From Paenibacillus sp. RC334 (lineage in GTDB: Bacteria; Bacillota; Bacilli; Paenibacillales; Paenibacillaceae): a stretch of DNA of 64,000 nucleotides. Made by a program: the position numbers and the translations under genes. The stretch lies in contig NZ_CP125370.1 in the NCBI RefSeq assembly GCF_030034735.1, positions 1,302,001-1,366,000 on the forward strand. Reading direction: 5' to 3'. Within the stretch, counting starts at the first letter, position 1; each line of letters begins with the position of its first letter. Under the pieces are notes generated by a model. It saw only the letters and a program-made list of their open reading frames with translations. It was not told where the DNA came from and did not search any database. This document shows positions 42,889-52,836 of the stretch, in pieces.

Positions 42889-44316
42889 TTGAGTAACGGG
42901 GCAGTTCAAAATACATTTTTGCGCAAGATCGTCATCATTTCTACCTTGGGTGGCCTGCTGTTCGGATATGACACTGGAGTTATTAACGGTGCGCTTCCTT
43001 ACATGTCAGCCAAAGATCAGCTTAATCTTACAGCGCTTACACAAGGTTTAGTTGCCAGCGCGCTGCTGTTCGGCGCTGCGTTTGGTGCAGTGTTCGGCGG
43101 CAGATTATCCGATTACAACGGTCGCAGAAAAAATATACTGTACCTCGCTATCCTGTTCTTTATCTCCACGCTTGGCTGTACGCTCGCACCGAACATCACG
43201 GTGATGATTATATGCCGCTTTATGCTCGGGTTAGCTGTTGGTGGCGCATCCGTAACCGTGCCTTCATATCTGGCGGAAATGTCTCCCGCCGACAGGCGCG
43301 GCCGGATCGTCACCCAAAACGAATTAATGATCGTAAGTGGTCAGCTGCTTGCTTTTATTTTCAATGCTATTCTCGGTACAACGATGGGCGAGCATCCACA
43401 TGTATGGCGTTATATGCTCATCATTGCAGCGCTACCCGCCTTATTCCTGTTCTTCGGTATGCTGCGTGTACCAGAAAGTCCACGCTGGCTTGTATCTAAG
43501 GCCAGAAATGATCAGGCTCTGGACGTATTGAAAACAATTCGTAATGAACAGCAGGCATCCAGCGAATTGGTAGAAATCAAAACCAATCTGGCAGAAGAGT
43601 CTGATATCCAAAAAGCAGGTTTTAAGGATTTGGCGGTTCCCTGGGTACGTCGTATTTTGCTTATCGGTATTGGTATCGCGGTGGTTCAGCAGATTACAGG
43701 CGTGAACTCCATCATGTATTACGGCACCGAAATATTAAAAAATGCGGGGTTTGCAACCCAGGCCGCTCTGATAGGCAACATTGCTAACGGTGCGATTTCC
43801 GTACTGGCGACCTTTGTAGGGATATGGCTACTTGGCAAAGTGGGCCGTCGTCCAATGCTCATGACGGGGCTGATCGGGACCACCTCGGCGCTGCTGCTCA
43901 TTTCCATTTTCTCCAGCACGTTAGCAGGATCACCTGCCCTGCCTTATGTAGTATTGGCATTGACCGTCACGTTCCTTGCTTTCCAACAGGGAGCCATTTC
44001 TCCGGTTACCTGGCTGATGCTGTCGGAAATATTCCCGCTTCGTTTGCGTGGCTTTGGTATGGGACTAACCGTTTTCTTCCTTTGGATTGTGAACTTTATT
44101 ATTGGCTTGTTGTTCCCGGTTTTGCTCGGGGGCTTGGGATTGTCCACAACATTTTACATTTTCGTCGTACTTGGCATTCTCGCAATCCTGTTCGTCAAAA
44201 AATTCCTGCCAGAAACGAAAGGGCTTACATTGGAGCAAGTCGAGCATAATTTCCGTAATCACGGCAAACAGCCCGTTGCTGGCAAGCATCTTGAAGAGAT
44301 CGTGCAAATGAAATAA
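42889..44316 (+). CDS. iolT: inositol/sugar MFS transporter
   Basis: A 475-residue sugar-porter-family MFS protein with twelve helices. Signatures: STLGGLLFGYDTGVINGALP, GGRLSDYNGRRKN after helix 2, RFMLGLAVGGASVTVPSYLAE, VPESPRWLV after helix 6, QQITGVNSIMYYG in helix 7, and PETKGLTLEQVE at the end. By length and motifs it is closer to Bacillus IolT (473) than IolF. It brings myo-inositol in by proton symport. Start: TTG 42889 is eight bases from GGAGAGG, while GTG 42880 coincides with it; neither changes the membrane part. Confidence 0.9.
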   Translation: MSNGAVQNTFLRKIVIISTLGGLLFGYDTGVINGALPYMSAKDQLNLTALTQGLVASALLFGAAFGAVFGGRLSDYNGRRKNILYLAILFFISTLGCTLAPNITVMIICRFMLGLAVGGASVTVPSYLAEMSPADRRGRIVTQNELMIVSGQLLAFIFNAILGTTMGEHPHVWRYMLIIAALPALFLFFGMLRVPESPRWLVSKARNDQALDVLKTIRNEQQASSELVEIKTNLAEESDIQKAGFKDLAVPWVRRILLIGIGIAVVQQITGVNSIMYYGTEILKNAGFATQAALIGNIANGAISVLATFVGIWLLGKVGRRPMLMTGLIGTTSALLLISIFSSTLAGSPALPYVVLALTVTFLAFQQGAISPVTWLMLSEIFPLRLRGFGMGLTVFFLWIVNFIIGLLFPVLLGGLGLSTTFYIFVVLGILAILFVKKFLPETKGLTLEQVEHNFRNHGKQPVAGKHLEEIVQMK

Positions 44317-44333
44317 TCGTACAGATGAATTAG

Positions 44334-45377
<1,044 letters not shown>

Positions 45378-45514
45378 TCACAACAAAAGACTTATAACAA
45401 AAATTTGTGAGGGACTTCATCCGACCCCGTAGCGCCTTAGATGCTCATATGCTTGTCTGGTACAGCTTTTGATGTAAGGCTAAAAAATCATCACAAAAAA
45501 TGGAGGAATGAAAT
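45378..45514. other. 137-base gap inside the iol operon with an inverted repeat
   Basis: TCACAA (from 45379) and TTGTGA (45405-45410) flank AACAAAA-type stretches like the IolR repeats at the main promoter. It may be a processing or regulatory site between iolG and iolH. The gap is the largest in the operon. Confidence 0.35.
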
Positions 45515-46390
45515 ATGAAATTAGCGTTGGACCCAACCCTGTACAAAAATATCCCGTTGAAAGAAATGGTAGATAAAACGGCGCAATTGGGCTATGACTA
45601 CATTGAATTGTCACCTCGTGAGGACTTCTGTCCATTTTACAAATATCCCAAGGTCGATAAGGCTCAGATTAAAAATCTGAAAAAGTGGCTAAACGACGCA
45701 GGAGTGAAAATTTCATCGTTGCTGCCGCTATATTATTGGGCCGGACCAGACGAAGATCGCCGCGAGGCTGCCGTGCGGAACTGGAAGCGTGCCATTGAAA
45801 TCGCGGTGGAGCTGGATGTGGACCTGATGAACAGCGAATTTAACGGCTCCAAGTTTAACGCGGATATTTGCGAGGAAAAGTTTATCAAATCCATGGATGA
45901 GCTGCTTCCGGTTTTTGAGAGGGAAGGCGTGAAATTGAATCTGCAAGCGCATCCGTATGATTTTATCGAAACCAATCAGGGCGCAGTGGATATGATTCGG
46001 GCGCTCGACAAACCTTGGATTAACCTGGTGTATTCCACGGCGCATACCTTTTTCTATGATGATGGGATTGGCGATATTGCGCCCATGTTCGACTATGCAG
46101 GCGACCGCCTGACGCATGTACTGTTTGCAGATACATTTAACCACAAAGCTGCTGACGGCCTGCGTTATATCGTCAACCCTCCCGGCGTCGAAGCGACGGT
46201 CCATCAGCATTTGAACATTGGCGAGGGAGAAGTGGATTTTGACACCATCTTCCGTAAGTTAAAAGAGATGAAATTCGACGGAATTGCCACCAACTCCGTA
46301 TTTGCCTGGATGGAAAAGGCAGATGAATCCAGCACCTTTATGCTGAACAAAATCAAAGATGGTTTGGGACTTGCGTCACCGACGAAATGA
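45515..46390 (+). CDS. iolH: IolH-type sugar phosphate isomerase/epimerase
   Basis: A 291-residue TIM-barrel protein (Bacillus IolH has 289). It starts [20 protein letters not shown] and carries [55 protein letters not shown] and [17 protein letters not shown], which include likely metal ligands (Glu, His, Asp). The superfamily does isomerisation or epimerisation of sugars; the precise reaction of IolH is not settled. GGAGG precedes ATG 45515 by seven bases. Confidence 0.9.
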   Translation: MKLALDPTLYKNIPLKEMVDKTAQLGYDYIELSPREDFCPFYKYPKVDKAQIKNLKKWLNDAGVKISSLLPLYYWAGPDEDRREAAVRNWKRAIEIAVELDVDLMNSEFNGSKFNADICEEKFIKSMDELLPVFEREGVKLNLQAHPYDFIETNQGAVDMIRALDKPWINLVYSTAHTFFYDDGIGDIAPMFDYAGDRLTHVLFADTFNHKAADGLRYIVNPPGVEATVHQHLNIGEGEVDFDTIFRKLKEMKFDGIATNSVFAWMEKADESSTFMLNKIKDGLGLASPTK

Positions 46391-46495
46391 TCAAGGCAAT
46401 AACCGGAACTTGAAGATATTTTACGAAACGCCTTGGGCAGACCCGTTCGAACTGGGACTACGGTGTTTCCTCATAACAGGAGAGAGGTGCAGACG

Positions 46496-47347
46496 ATGAA
46501 GCTATGTTTTAATCAGGCGACGACCCTGCAAAATTCCAATCTGGTGAAGGATTTGGAGCTTTGTGAACAGCACGGCTACGACTACATTGAAATTCGCACG
46601 ATGGATAAATTACCGGAATACTTGCAGGATCATACGATTGACGATTTGGTAGCGTATTTCAACACTCATCATATTAAGCCGTTGGCGTTCAACGCGTTAG
46701 TCTTTTTCAACAATCGTGACGAAGCCGGATATCAGGAAATCATTCGTGAATTTAAAGAAATGCTCGTTACAGGCCAAAAACTGGGGATTCAATACATCGT
46801 AGCCGTTCCGCTGGTGACAGAAGAAAAAATACGCAAAGAGGATATTCGTCAAAGCGCTGTGTCTGTTTTGAAAGAGCTGTCGGATTTAGCTGAGCCTTAC
46901 GGCATCCGTATAGCGGTCGAGTTTGTGGGGCATCCGCAATGTACAGTTAATACATTTGGTCAGGCTTACGATATTGTCGAGGCGGTGGATCGGGCTAATG
47001 TTGGGTTGGTGCTGGATTGTTTCCATTTCCATGCGATGGGTTCACGTTTGGAGGATTTGCAAAAGGCGGACGGCTCGAAAATATTTATTTTGCACATTGA
47101 CGACACCGAGGATTTCCCAATTGGTTTTCTGACCGATGAGGACCGGGTATGGCCGGGACTTGGCGCCATTGATTTGGAGAGCATTTTGTCCACTTTAAAA
47201 GGAATTGGCTTCTCGGACGTTGTATCGGTGGAGCTGTTCCGGCCGGAATATTATGAGCTGGATGCCGAGGAAGCCATCCGGACGGCCAAAGAGACAACCA
47301 TTCAGGCGGTGTCCGGCGTTTATGAGATTCGGCAGGAAGTCAGATAA
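46496..47347 (+). CDS. iolI: 2-keto-myo-inositol isomerase
   Basis: A 283-residue TIM-barrel isomerase (Bacillus IolI 278). The start LCFNQATTLQNSNLVKDLEL matches IolI, as do IRIAVEFVGHPQCTVNTFGQ, VGLVLDCFHFHAMGSRL and ILHIDDTEDFPIGFLTDEDR, which hold the Glu, Asp, His and Glu metal ligands. It converts 2-keto-myo-inositol to 1-keto-D-chiro-inositol, letting D-chiro-inositol enter the pathway. ATG 46496 is preceded by AGAGAGGTG; the in-frame codon at 46433 is not. Confidence 0.93.
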   Translation: MKLCFNQATTLQNSNLVKDLELCEQHGYDYIEIRTMDKLPEYLQDHTIDDLVAYFNTHHIKPLAFNALVFFNNRDEAGYQEIIREFKEMLVTGQKLGIQYIVAVPLVTEEKIRKEDIRQSAVSVLKELSDLAEPYGIRIAVEFVGHPQCTVNTFGQAYDIVEAVDRANVGLVLDCFHFHAMGSRLEDLQKADGSKIFILHIDDTEDFPIGFLTDEDRVWPGLGAIDLESILSTLKGIGFSDVVSVELFRPEYYELDAEEAIRTAKETTIQAVSGVYEIRQEVR

Positions 47348-47394
47348 TCGGTCAGATGATCTGGAAATAGAGATACCCGGAAAGGAGGGCCACT

Positions 47395-48273
47395 ATGCCG
47401 TTGCCATTCGTGTCCATGAAAGAGATGCTGCTCAAAGCCAAAGACGAGAAATATGCGGTGGGACAGTACAATTTAAACGGTTTACAATGGGCTAAAGCGA
47501 TTTTACAGGCAGCCGAGGAAGAGCATGCCCCCGTCATTGTGGCTGCTTCCGACAGGCTGGTAGAATATTTGGGAGGCTATCGGACGATTGCAGTGATGGT
47601 CAGCGCCTTAATGGAGGAAATGTCGATTACCGTTCCGGTGGCGCTTCATTTGGATCATGGCAGGACGGTAGAGAACTGCAAGCGAGCGATTGATGCCGGG
47701 TTCAGCTCGGTGATGATTGACGGTTCTCATGATCCGATTGATGTCAATATAGCGATGACCCGACAAGTCGTAGATTATGCGCGTCCTTATAAGGTCTCTG
47801 TGGAAGCAGAGGTCGGTACGGTCGGAGGGATGGAAGACGGGCTGGTGGGCGGAATCCGGTACGCGGATGCACAGGAATGCTCACGCATGGTGCAGGAAAC
47901 GGGAATTGACGCATTGGCGCCCGCCCTTGGCTCGGTTCACGGGCCGTATCAGGGAGAGCCCAAGCTGGGCTTTGCTGAAATGAAGCATATTTCGGAATTG
48001 ACGGGCATCCCGCTTGTACTGCATGGTGGTTCCGGCATCCCTGAGCATCAGATTACCAAGGCGATTGAATTGGGCCACGCCAAAATCAACGTCAATACCG
48101 AATGCATTCAGGCTTGGGCTAAGGCCGTTCGTAACGTATTAACGAGTGATTCCCATGTCTATGATCCGAAAACAATTCTCACACCGGGTACGGCAGCGAT
48201 TACTGCTGTGGTCAAAGGGAAGATGCAAGAGTTTGGCACGAGTCATAAGGCAGATGCGCGTTTTACCGTGTAA
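47395..48273 (+). CDS. iolJ: 6-phospho-5-dehydro-2-deoxy-D-gluconate aldolase
   Basis: A 292-residue class II aldolase of the fructose-bisphosphate aldolase family. Signatures: [20 protein letters not shown], the zinc site in [43 protein letters not shown], and [14 protein letters not shown] with a second zinc histidine. It splits the phosphorylated deoxy-gluconate into DHAP and malonate semialdehyde, the substrate of IolA. ATG 47395 has AAAGGAGG seven bases upstream. Last gene of the operon. Confidence 0.93.
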   Translation: MPLPFVSMKEMLLKAKDEKYAVGQYNLNGLQWAKAILQAAEEEHAPVIVAASDRLVEYLGGYRTIAVMVSALMEEMSITVPVALHLDHGRTVENCKRAIDAGFSSVMIDGSHDPIDVNIAMTRQVVDYARPYKVSVEAEVGTVGGMEDGLVGGIRYADAQECSRMVQETGIDALAPALGSVHGPYQGEPKLGFAEMKHISELTGIPLVLHGGSGIPEHQITKAIELGHAKINVNTECIQAWAKAVRNVLTSDSHVYDPKTILTPGTAAITAVVKGKMQEFGTSHKADARFTV

Positions 48274-48308
48274 TGCGATTAGAGAACACAGCCTTCAAAG
48301 TAATTTCA

Positions 48309-48355
48309 AAGCTGCTTCCTGTGCGGATTTTACCGTGTAGGGAACGGCTTTTTTT
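48309..48355 (+). terminator. probable terminator of the iol operon
   Basis: AAGCTGCTTCC pairs imperfectly with GGGAACGGCTT, followed by TTTTTTT. The loop contains TTTTACCGTGTA, identical to the last codons and stop of iolJ at 48261-48272. Confidence 0.6.
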
Positions 48356-48376
48356 CGTGCGCAAAAAGTAGGCAAA

Positions 48377-48824
48377 ATGTATCGATTTTTATTTTCCATA
48401 GTATACAATGTATTTTTATACATTATTAATGAAAGAGGTTTTGTAACGGGATTGCTTTTTACATATGTTTTACTGGGCTTTTCTATAGCACTGCCTGTGG
48501 GTACGATTACGGTTGAGATGACGAAACAAGGGCTAAAGAACGGGTTTATGCATGGATGGATTGTGGGCCTTGGAGGAATGAAAGTTAATTTTATTACTAA
48601 ACGTTGTTCTCTTCATACAAAAATGGGTTGCTCGTAGCTATTTCACCTGGAAATCTGGTATTCTGATTCATGATTTAGGCTTAATGACTATCGTAGCAAC
48701 TACTCGAAAAGCGATGAATCGAACGGCAATTAAGTGGGTCACGATCAGTGCCGGAGTTGTTTTAATCGGTTTTTCGATGTATTTTTGGTATGAATTTATC
48801 ATTAGTGTTCAAAAGCTTTTGTAG
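48377..48824 (+). pseudogene. LysE-type amino-acid exporter with internal deletion
   Basis: The first part encodes LLFTYVLLGFSIALPVGTIT, then EMTKQGLKNGFMHGWIVGLG, the beginning of a LysE/RhtB-type translocator. The frame then runs to a stop at 48637. After a gap another frame (from about 48671) encodes VATTRKAMNRTAIKWVTISA and ends WYEFIISVQKLL at 48824, the last helix of the same family. The central helices (over 100 residues) are missing and the two parts are out of frame, so the gene is dead. Functional members have about 205 residues. The original start was probably TTG 48452. Confidence 0.8.
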
Positions 48825-48940
48825 CAATACAAATCGCCATCCAAGCTCTCAAGCTTGTCATGCCAGTCTGCATAAATCGAACAAGTCCTTCATAGACATG
48901 TACTAATTCATTTAAAACATGTGCTGAAGGGGTTGATGAT

Positions 48941-50263
48941 ATGCGCCGGATTTCATGGATGCTTGCCATGGTCATGTGTGTAACGCTGCTGCTGGCCGGG
49001 TGCGGCAAGAAGAGCGCGGATGATGTGGTTAAGGATTTGAGTGACGTGGTGAGTGACCTGAACAGCTACCACGGTACAGCTTTGATGACGCTGCATACCG
49101 GCGACACGCCGCAGGAGTACAAGGTGGACATTTCCTACCGCAAGCCTTCCTATTACCGAATTGCCATGACGAATGAGAAAAAGGATGTTACTCAGATCGT
49201 GTTGCGAAATGATGAGGGTGTATTCGTATTGACGCCCAGTCTGAATAAGAGCTTCCGCTTTAAAAGCGATTGGCCGAACAACCAGGGCCAGGTATATTTG
49301 TATGAAACGCTGGTTCGCAGTATTATCGGCGATGCTTCACGTCAGCTGGCTTCGGACGATAAATCCTATGTGTTCGATGTAGCGGCAAACTACAACAGCC
49401 ACGCGCTGGTAAGGCAAAAAATATGGCTGTCCAAAAATAACTATGCACCCACTCAGGTACAGGTATCTGATGCGAATGCGAAGGTAGTTGTGGATTTGAA
49501 ATTCGATCAATTTGCGTTTGATACGAAGTTCGACAAGGACTCTTTTGATATGGAGCGCAATATGGCTTCTGGAAAAACAGGTAAGGGAAATGAAGGGACG
49601 CCTTCGGCCGGAGCAGTGGATTCCAGCGGGCAACTAGATCCTACAGGTACGATTGATGGCACGACTGGCGTAATCTCGGGCGAGCAAGGACAAGTGCAGG
49701 GAACAGCAGGAGAGAAGGCACAGCAGCCGTCAGGAGAAGCGTCGATGGATGGAGCTGCCACAGGCGATACGTCAAAACCGGATAGCGCGGACGCGACGGG
49801 CAGCACGGATACGGAGGCCAAGCCGGATACAGCGGGCAACACAGAGACGCAGCAGCAAACCCCGGGTGCATCTGATGCAGCAACAGGGACATCGGCAGGC
49901 ACGGATGCTGCTGAAGCTGTGATGGGTGAGTTCGGCTTGATTGAACCGTCCTATACGCCGGCCGGGGTACAGATTAAGGATACGCCGGAGCTGGAGGACA
50001 ATGGTACACATGCGGTGATGCTACGGTATAGTGGGACGTATAACTATACGCTAGTGGAGGCGCGTCCGAAAGATCGGGCCGTTTCGCTGGCTGCGGGTGA
50101 ACTGGTCGATATTGGAGGAAGCTTTGCTGTTCTGACGGGTAGTGAGCAGCAGACGATGACCTGGATGAATGACGGCATAGAGTTCCGTATTACCAGTGCT
50201 GACCTGCCCGTGAGCGAAATGATACAAATTGCCGCTTCTATACAGGATCAATCGGGTAAATAA
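48941..50263 (+). CDS. YdcC/LolA-like lipoprotein with Ala/Thr/Gly linker and C-terminal DUF4367
   Basis: A 440-residue lipoprotein. The signal ends in lipobox LLLAGC; residues 22-205 have the LolA-like fold (LSDVVSDLNSYHGTALMTLH, YYRIAMTNEKKDVTQIVLRN, VYLYETLVRSIIGDASRQL). A low-complexity Gly/Ser/Thr/Ala/Asp-rich linker spans about 205-325, and residues 330-437 form a DUF4367-like domain (GLIEPSYTPAGVQIKDTPEL, TMTWMNDGIEFRITSADLP). Bacillus YdcC, a sporulation protein in the same place upstream of alr, has only the first domain. A role in the forming spore envelope is likely by synteny. GAAGGGG precedes ATG 48941. Confidence 0.85.
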   Translation: MRRISWMLAMVMCVTLLLAGCGKKSADDVVKDLSDVVSDLNSYHGTALMTLHTGDTPQEYKVDISYRKPSYYRIAMTNEKKDVTQIVLRNDEGVFVLTPSLNKSFRFKSDWPNNQGQVYLYETLVRSIIGDASRQLASDDKSYVFDVAANYNSHALVRQKIWLSKNNYAPTQVQVSDANAKVVVDLKFDQFAFDTKFDKDSFDMERNMASGKTGKGNEGTPSAGAVDSSGQLDPTGTIDGTTGVISGEQGQVQGTAGEKAQQPSGEASMDGAATGDTSKPDSADATGSTDTEAKPDTAGNTETQQQTPGASDAATGTSAGTDAAEAVMGEFGLIEPSYTPAGVQIKDTPELEDNGTHAVMLRYSGTYNYTLVEARPKDRAVSLAAGELVDIGGSFAVLTGSEQQTMTWMNDGIEFRITSADLPVSEMIQIAASIQDQSGK

Positions 50264-50271
50264 AACTTTAT

Positions 50272-50332
50272 AGACGGATGCAGACGGTTTAGAGTGTATT
50301 TTACTCTGCTTCCGCCCGTATCCGTCTTTTGT
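50272..50332 (+). terminator. terminator after the ydcC-like gene
   Basis: AGACGGATGCAGACGG pairs with CCGTATCCGTCT, with an inner AGAGT/ACTCT stem, followed by TTTT. The 190 bases from here to alr show no other named element. Confidence 0.7.
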
Positions 50333-50524
50333 TCATTCGAGGTCTAGAGGTGTGCACCGCTCGCTTGGGAGTCATGTTCTTTATGGAGGATGCTGGCAAA
50401 CGCCATCTGCCATTGACAGCCACGTTTCTGAACATTACCATTAACCTTTGGAAGTAAGGATTTTGCCATTTCGAATGGTAAGAGGCTATGTTACAGGCTA
50501 ACAATTGAAGAAGGTGACTGGATT

Positions 50525-51721
50525 TTGCAAGCACAATACAGATCGACCCGGGCCGAAATCAACCTGAATCACCTTGGCGCCAACTATGAGGCTTTTCGCA
50601 GGGCATTGCCAGCGGATAAGCTGTTGTTGGCTTGTGTCAAGGCTAATGCCTATGGACACGGTGCCGTGGAAATATCAAAGGAATTGGAACGCCTTGGTGC
50701 GGATTACTTGAGCGTCGCTTTTCTGGACGAAGCGCTGGAGCTTCGGCAGGCGGGGATCAGACTGCCTATCCTTGTACTCGGTTATACCCTGCCCGAAGCT
50801 GTGCAGACGGCTTGGGAGCATGATATTACACTGACTGTGTTCAGTGAAGAAGTGCTGGAGGGTATTCGCAGACTGGACCGCAAAGGAAGCGAACGCAAGC
50901 TGAAGGTGCACATCAAAATAGACAGCGGCATGGGACGACTGGGCCTGCTGCCTGGAGAAGAGGCAGTTGCCTTTGTCCGGCAGACTCACCAGTTGGAGCA
51001 AGTGCTGCTGGAAGGCATGTACACCCATTTTGCCCGCGCGGATGAACAAGACAAAAGCTATACACTGCAACAGTATAATCGGTTTCAGGGCGTGGCGGAA
51101 GCGCTAAGGGAACAAGGCATCACCATTCCCATTATACATACGGGCAACAGCGCGGCCACCATTGATACCCCTGCGCTTTCCCCCAATATGGTGCGGATTG
51201 GCATCAGTATTTACGGCCTGTATCCATCTGATGAGGTTAATCGGCAAGCCATTGAGTTGCTGCCTGTATTGTCATTAAAGACGGCAGTGGTTTACACCAA
51301 GACGCTCCCTCCCGGCTGGGGGGTTAGCTACGGCACCCGGTACGTGACCACTGAGGAAGAACGAATTGGCACACTGCCGATTGGCTACGCGGATGGATAC
51401 TCCCGCATGCTGAGTGGGAACATCGAAGTATTGATACGCGGCCGCCGCGTCCCGGTGCTCGGCACCATTTGCATGGATCAGTGTATGGTATCCTTACAAT
51501 CTTTCGCAGAGGATGCGGAAGAAATTCAAATCGGCGAAGAGGTTGTTCTCATCGGCCAGCAGTCCGGCGAAACGATTGCGGCGGATGAGCTGGCATCCAA
51601 GCTGGGTACCATCCACTATGAGGTGATCTGCATGATCGCACACAGGGTGCCGCGTGTTTATACACGGGGAGATACTCCTGTCGTTCGAGTGAATTCGCTT
51701 CTTCCAACCCGCTGGGATTAA
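50525..51721 (+). CDS. alr: alanine racemase
   Basis: A 398-residue PLP enzyme that makes D-alanine for peptidoglycan. The PLP lysine lies in LACVKANAYGHGAVEISKEL, the catalytic tyrosine region is GVSYGTRYVTTEEERIGTLP, and GTICMDQCMVSL and ATIDTPALSPNMVRIGISIY are further family marks. The start is TTG at 50525 with GAAGGTGA upstream. The length agrees with other Alr (about 390). The neighbours (ydcC-like before, ndoAI/ndoA after) match Bacillus subtilis. Confidence 0.95.
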   Translation: MQAQYRSTRAEINLNHLGANYEAFRRALPADKLLLACVKANAYGHGAVEISKELERLGADYLSVAFLDEALELRQAGIRLPILVLGYTLPEAVQTAWEHDITLTVFSEEVLEGIRRLDRKGSERKLKVHIKIDSGMGRLGLLPGEEAVAFVRQTHQLEQVLLEGMYTHFARADEQDKSYTLQQYNRFQGVAEALREQGITIPIIHTGNSAATIDTPALSPNMVRIGISIYGLYPSDEVNRQAIELLPVLSLKTAVVYTKTLPPGWGVSYGTRYVTTEEERIGTLPIGYADGYSRMLSGNIEVLIRGRRVPVLGTICMDQCMVSLQSFAEDAEEIQIGEEVVLIGQQSGETIAADELASKLGTIHYEVICMIAHRVPRVYTRGDTPVVRVNSLLPTRWD

Positions 51722-51907
51722 TTTCATGACGCAAATTACCGGATAAAAGCAGGAGTTTTCGCAGAACGTCCCGAAATATGTACAAAGGAAAGAAAAGAGC
51801 GCTGTAACTGTCAAAACGACGCATCAGGCTCCGCTGACACTTGTATTTCGGGGATCAAACGCCTGTACGAAAACGAACTGCGTAGTTTATAATGGAATAC
51901 AGCATAG

Positions 51908-51925
51908 ATGATATACGAATATCAT
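51908..51925. promoter_or_regulatory. palindrome upstream of ndoAI
   Basis: ATGATAT-ACGA-ATATCAT, a perfect 7-bp inverted repeat 21 bases upstream of the proposed ndoAI -35. Candidate regulatory site. Confidence 0.4.
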
Positions 51926-51946
51926 ATACATTCTCTTGTATTCCGT

Positions 51947-51977
51947 TTGAATAAATTACCGGGAATAACGTTATAAT
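51947..51977 (+). promoter_or_regulatory. possible ndoAI promoter
   Basis: TTGAAT at 51947-51952 and TATAAT at 51972-51977; the 19-base spacer is long, so the match is only fair. Confidence 0.4.
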
Positions 51978-52015
51978 GGTACAATGGCGACAAGGTTTTG
52001 GGGGTGGAAGAGAAG

Positions 52016-52297
52016 TTGGCCAATTTGCAGAACACCAAAAGAATAATGATCAGTTTGCCGGATCATCTCTTGCAGGAAGTGGACGGGATCGTAGCCATGG
52101 AAAATTCCAACCGTAGTGAATTTATCAGGCAGGCCATGAAGCTGTATGTGGGCGAACGTAAGAAACGTTACATTCGTGAAGCCATGCAGCGTGGTTATAT
52201 GGAGATGGCTAAAATTAACTTGACCATGGCCTCCGAAGCCTTTCATGCGGAGGAAGATGCAAACAGCACCTTGGGCCGTACAGTTAGCGGGGTGTAA
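52016..52297 (+). CDS. ndoAI: EndoAI antitoxin (ribbon-helix-helix, MazE-like)
   Basis: A 93-residue antitoxin, exactly the length of Bacillus EndoAI. Ribbon-helix-helix segment RIMISLPDHLLQEVDGIVAM then SRSEFIRQAM-like RNRSE, here NRSEFIRQAMKLYV; the C-terminal tail RGYMEMAKINLTMASEAFHA binds and blocks the toxin in Bacillus. Start TTG 52016 is eight bases from GGGGGTGG; the alternatives TTG 51998 and GTG 52004 overlap that ribosome site. It is encoded six bases before the toxin, the usual order. Confidence 0.92.
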   Translation: MANLQNTKRIMISLPDHLLQEVDGIVAMENSNRSEFIRQAMKLYVGERKKRYIREAMQRGYMEMAKINLTMASEAFHAEEDANSTLGRTVSGV

Positions 52298-52303
52298 TCC
52301 ATA

Positions 52304-52654
52304 TTGATCGTAAAGCGCGGCGACGTTTTTTTTGCAGACCTTTCACCCGTAGTCGGTTCCGAGCAAGGTGGCGTCAGACCTGTGCTGATCATCCAAAATG
52401 ATATCGGCAATCGGTTCAGTCCCACCGTGATTGTGGCGGCCATCACCGCCCAGATTCAAAAGGCGAAGCTACCCACACACGTGGAAATCGACGCGGCGAC
52501 GCATGGCTTTGATCGCGATTCTGTCGTTCTTCTGGAGCAAATTCGGACGATTGACAAGCAAAGGCTTACCGACAAAATCACCCATTTGGATGAAGAAACC
52601 ATGCGCAAAGTGAGCGATTCGCTACAAATCAGTCTTGGTTTGATTGATTTTTAG
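52304..52654 (+). CDS. ndoA: EndoA (MazF-type) mRNA interferase toxin
   Basis: A 116-residue toxin, same length as Bacillus EndoA, which cuts mRNA at UACAU. Markers: [40 protein letters not shown], the catalytic arginine/threonine region [20 protein letters not shown] and [13 protein letters not shown]. The start is TTG at 52304, with GCGGGGTG upstream inside the antitoxin stop region. The intact antitoxin gene ahead neutralises it. Confidence 0.93.
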   Translation: MIVKRGDVFFADLSPVVGSEQGGVRPVLIIQNDIGNRFSPTVIVAAITAQIQKAKLPTHVEIDAATHGFDRDSVVLLEQIRTIDKQRLTDKITHLDEETMRKVSDSLQISLGLIDF

Positions 52655-52836
52655 GCATTTTTGGAACGACGAGTGAAACGGGAAAAGGGCAGCGCGTGGG
52701 CGCTGTCCTTTTGCGTGTCCGATGAAAAATGCAGGCTGGGCCTGGCCTCATCGTTACGTGCTGGCGCTTTGATTCTTTTTTTGTGATAATGAAAGACATG
52801 ATGAAAGACAAGAGTTGTAAGGAAGAAGGGATAGCT

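Noticed and set aside
51494..51824. Minus-strand frames over the end of alr
   Set aside because: Mostly antisense to alr with no family match and no start signal.
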